Of a stretch of 6,285 nucleotides of DNA, positions 4,336 through 6,285 are shown one piece after another. How positions within the stretch are numbered: position 1 is the stretch's first letter; every line of letters begins with the position of its first letter. The notes beneath the pieces are model-generated. The model searched no databases, was not told the origin of the DNA, and worked only from the letters and a program-made list of their open reading frames with translations. This DNA comes from an uncultured Bacilli bacterium. Its GTDB lineage: Bacteria > Bacillota_I > Bacilli_A > RFN20 > CAG-826. The translations under genes were made by a program, and so were the position numbers. Location of the stretch: NCBI GenBank assembly GCA_934162685.1, contig CAKPJO010000091.1, forward strand, positions 1 to 6,285. The letters are read 5' to 3'.

Positions 4336-5694
4336 ATGGCATCATTTAAGAGTTTTGCATTAAGTCCAAAGATGATTTCTTGCATTGAAAAAATTGGCTA
4401 CAAAGAGCCATCAAAAGTACAAGAATTAGTTATTCCAGCCGCCTTAAGAAAAGAATCGATGGTAGTTACTTCGGAAACTGGTTCAGGAAAAACGCATGCT
4501 TTCTTAATTCCAATTGTTAATAATATTGTGATTACTTCACATAGTGTACAAGCAATCATTGTTTCACCAACCCGTGAACTTGCAAGACAAACATATGATT
4601 TTGCAAAAGAGTTTTGTGATACTTTTAAAGGGCTACGTGTACAACTATTTTCTTCACAAGTAGAAAAGAATCGTAATGTTAATAAGTTAAATAATACTCC
4701 GCATATCATCATTGCAACACCTGGTCGTTTATTAGATTTAGGCTTAGATGATAAAAATATTAATTTATCTACCGCTCAATATGTGGTTCTTGATGAAGCA
4801 GATATGCTCATGGATATGGGATTTTTTGATGATATCAATAAATTGTTAGAGCATTTAGATTCCGCTGCTAAAATGGTGTTTTCGGCAACAATAAACCCAA
4901 AACTATCACGCATTATTGAAAAATATATTGGAGCAGAACATGTCATTACTTTAGAAAACTTAACTAACAATAAAGTAAGTCATTACGCAATTGATATTAG
5001 ACATCAAGGAAAAAAAGAAGCCCTATCTTCATTTATTAATGTTGTTAATCCATATTTCTTACTTGTTTTTGCTTCTAAAAAAGAAGATGTTAATGATTTG
5101 TATTTTTATTTAAAAAATAATGGATACAATGTTGGCGTTATTCACGGCGATTTAGAAAAACGTGAACGTAAAAATATGATGAAACGTATTAAAAATCTCG
5201 AATTCCAAATTGTCGTATGTTCTGATATGGCCGCGAGAGGAATTGATATTGAAAATGTTAGTGACGTTTTAAATGTTGATTTACCAAAGGATTTATCATT
5301 CTATTTCCATCGTGCCGGAAGAACTGGTAGATTTTATAAAGATGGTAAGTGTTATACTTTCTATGATGATGATAAATGTGATGATATTTTAAAACTTGAG
5401 CAACAAGGTGTAAGTTTTAATTATTTGGTATTAAAGAATAATGAACTTAAAGAAGGTAAAGCACCAAATTATAAAAAAGAATTCCGTAAAAAGAAAGATT
5501 TAGAATTAGAAAAAGATATTAAACGTGCGGTTATTGAAACGAAAAGAAATACTGTAAAACCAGGATATAAAAAAGCAGTTAAAAACGCTGTTGAAAAAGT
5601 TAAAAGAAAACATCATCGTAAGATGATTAAAGACAATATTCGTAAGCAACGCGTAGAACGTTATAGAAGTGAGGCAAGAAATAATGGAAGATAA
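4336..5694 (+). CDS. cshB: DEAD-box ATP-dependent RNA helicase, CshB-like
   Basis: This is a 452-residue protein from the ATG at 4336. It carries the full set of DEAD-box motifs. The Q motif has Phe7 and Gln29 (PSKVQ), motif I is SETGSGKT at 46-53, and Ia is PTRELA at 78-83. Ib is TPGR at 128-131, II is DEAD at 153-156 and III is SAT at 183-185. In the second RecA domain are VIHGDLEKRER at about 268-278, SDMAARGIDI at 296-305 and HRAGRTGR at 325-332. The last 70 or so residues are strongly basic and include KPGYKK, a feature of the CshB subgroup, where the tail is expected to bind RNA. CshB-type helicases unwind structured RNA and support growth in the cold and ribosome or mRNA metabolism. 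Position between yqfQ and nfo matches B. subtilis yqfR (cshB), which has a similar length (438). It overlaps nfo by 11 bases. Confidence 0.93.
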   Translation: MASFKSFALSPKMISCIEKIGYKEPSKVQELVIPAALRKESMVVTSETGSGKTHAFLIPIVNNIVITSHSVQAIIVSPTRELARQTYDFAKEFCDTFKGLRVQLFSSQVEKNRNVNKLNNTPHIIIATPGRLLDLGLDDKNINLSTAQYVVLDEADMLMDMGFFDDINKLLEHLDSAAKMVFSATINPKLSRIIEKYIGAEHVITLENLTNNKVSHYAIDIRHQGKKEALSSFINVVNPYFLLVFASKKEDVNDLYFYLKNNGYNVGVIHGDLEKRERKNMMKRIKNLEFQIVVCSDMAARGIDIENVSDVLNVDLPKDLSFYFHRAGRTGRFYKDGKCYTFYDDDKCDDILKLEQQGVSFNYLVLKNNELKEGKAPNYKKEFRKKKDLELEKDIKRAVIETKRNTVKPGYKKAVKNAVEKVKRKHHRKMIKDNIRKQRVERYRSEARNNGR

Positions 5695-6285
5695 ATTAAT
5701 TATTGGAAGTCACGTTAATGATAATGCACCGGATTTTGTTTTAGGTTCGGTTAAAGAAGCACTAAGTTATGACGCAAATGCGCTTATGTTTTATACTGGG
5801 GCTCCACAAAATTCATTTCGTCGTCCTGTTAGTGAATTAAAAGGAATAGAAGCCCAAGAACTTCTTAAAAGTGCGGGAATAAGTATTAGCAACGTTGTTG
5901 TTCACGCTCCATATTTTATTAATCTTGCTAATTCTATTAAGCCAGAATTATTTGAATTTTCTTTAAAATCATTAATTGATGAAATAAATCGTGTTGATGC
6001 TTTAGGCTTTTATAAATTAGTACTTCATCCAGGATCACATGTTAAAGCGGGATTTGAAGTAGGTATTAATAAACTTATTGAAGGACTTAATAAAGCAATT
6101 GAAGCTACCAAAGATAGTAAAGTGAAAATTTTAATCGAAACTATGGCGGGTAAAGGTGCAGAAATTGGTATTACCTTAGAACAAGTAAGAACAATTTTGA
6201 GTGGCGTAAATGATAAATCAAGAATTGGTGTTTGCTTAGACACTTGTCACCTTCATGATGCGGGTTATGATTTAACGGATACTGA
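5684..6285 (+). CDS. nfo: Endonuclease IV (AP endonuclease), cut by window end
   Basis: The first 200 codons of an Nfo-type deoxyribonuclease IV are visible; the reading frame is still open at the window end. These TIM-barrel, three-zinc enzymes cut DNA 5' of abasic sites in base excision repair. Recognisable segments are the N-terminal IGSHV, YTGAPQNS at 37-44, VVHAPY with zinc ligand His74, LHPGSH with His115, ETMAGKG with Glu152, and the family signature CLDTCHLHDAGYD with Asp186 and His189. The remaining zinc ligands should lie in the missing third, as the family is about 280-300 residues. The ATG at 5684 lies inside the end of cshB (11-base overlap) and follows GAGG (5671-5674) by 9 bases, so translation is probably coupled to the helicase. 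Position after cshB matches B. subtilis yqfS (nfo). Confidence 0.96.
   Translation, partial: MEDKLIIGSHVNDNAPDFVLGSVKEALSYDANALMFYTGAPQNSFRRPVSELKGIEAQELLKSAGISISNVVVHAPYFINLANSIKPELFEFSLKSLIDEINRVDALGFYKLVLHPGSHVKAGFEVGINKLIEGLNKAIEATKDSKVKILIETMAGKGAEIGITLEQVRTILSGVNDKSRIGVCLDTCHLHDAGYDLTDT

Noticed and set aside
4398..4970. Two minus-strand open frames (104 and 64 codons) inside cshB
   Set aside because: They are antisense shadows of conserved helicase motifs, with no sign of their own translation signals.
6025..6243. Minus-strand open frame of 72 codons inside nfo
   Set aside because: It is an antisense shadow of the conserved endonuclease IV sequence.
1..6285. CRISPR arrays, insertion sequences, tRNA or rRNA genes, attachment sites
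   Set aside because: No regularly spaced repeats, transposase-like frames, terminal inverted repeats or recognisable structural RNA sequences were seen on either strand.

Overview
The window is AT-rich bacterial DNA, roughly 30% GC by eye. It looks like a low-GC member of the Bacillota (class Bacilli or a Mollicutes-adjacent lineage). The evidence is the codon choice (TTA, ATT, AAA, GAA), strong Gram-positive-type ribosome binding sites, and a gene order that follows the Bacillus subtilis sigA-yqfN-yqfO-yqfP-yqfQ-yqfR-yqfS neighbourhood almost gene for gene. Translation fits the standard bacterial code, although TGA is absent as a stop and tryptophan is nearly absent.

Layout: positions 1-89 are the last 28 codons of one sigma-70 gene with the canonical primary-sigma tail. 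A 219-base spacer follows (90-308), holding three TTAGCTA motifs and an intrinsic terminator-like hairpin. Next comes a second, complete rpoD-like sigma factor (309-1493, GTG start). It is followed at close spacing by trmK (1505-2155, tRNA m1A22 methyltransferase) and a Nif3/YqfO-family metal protein (2145-2915, overlapping trmK by 11 bases). These three look like one operon. A terminator-like hairpin for it lies inside the opposing ispH gene at 3001-3028.

On the minus strand, a YqfQ/VrrA-like low-complexity protein (4237-3794) is followed by ispH (3765-2905), the last enzyme of the MEP isoprenoid pathway. ispH and nif3 overlap tail to tail by 11 bases. Divergent from yqfQ, and separated from it by a 98-base promoter region, is the DEAD-box RNA helicase gene cshB (4336-5694). 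It overlaps nfo (5684 to the window end), which encodes endonuclease IV and is cut at codon 200.

Most of the window is a conserved housekeeping neighbourhood. I do not see a new defence, mobile or biosynthetic system. The strongest unusual feature is the tandem pair of rpoD-type sigma factors, the second sitting where B. subtilis has cccA. Next in interest are the convergent nif3/ispH pair with embedded terminators and the diverged Asn/Tyr-rich YqfQ-like protein.
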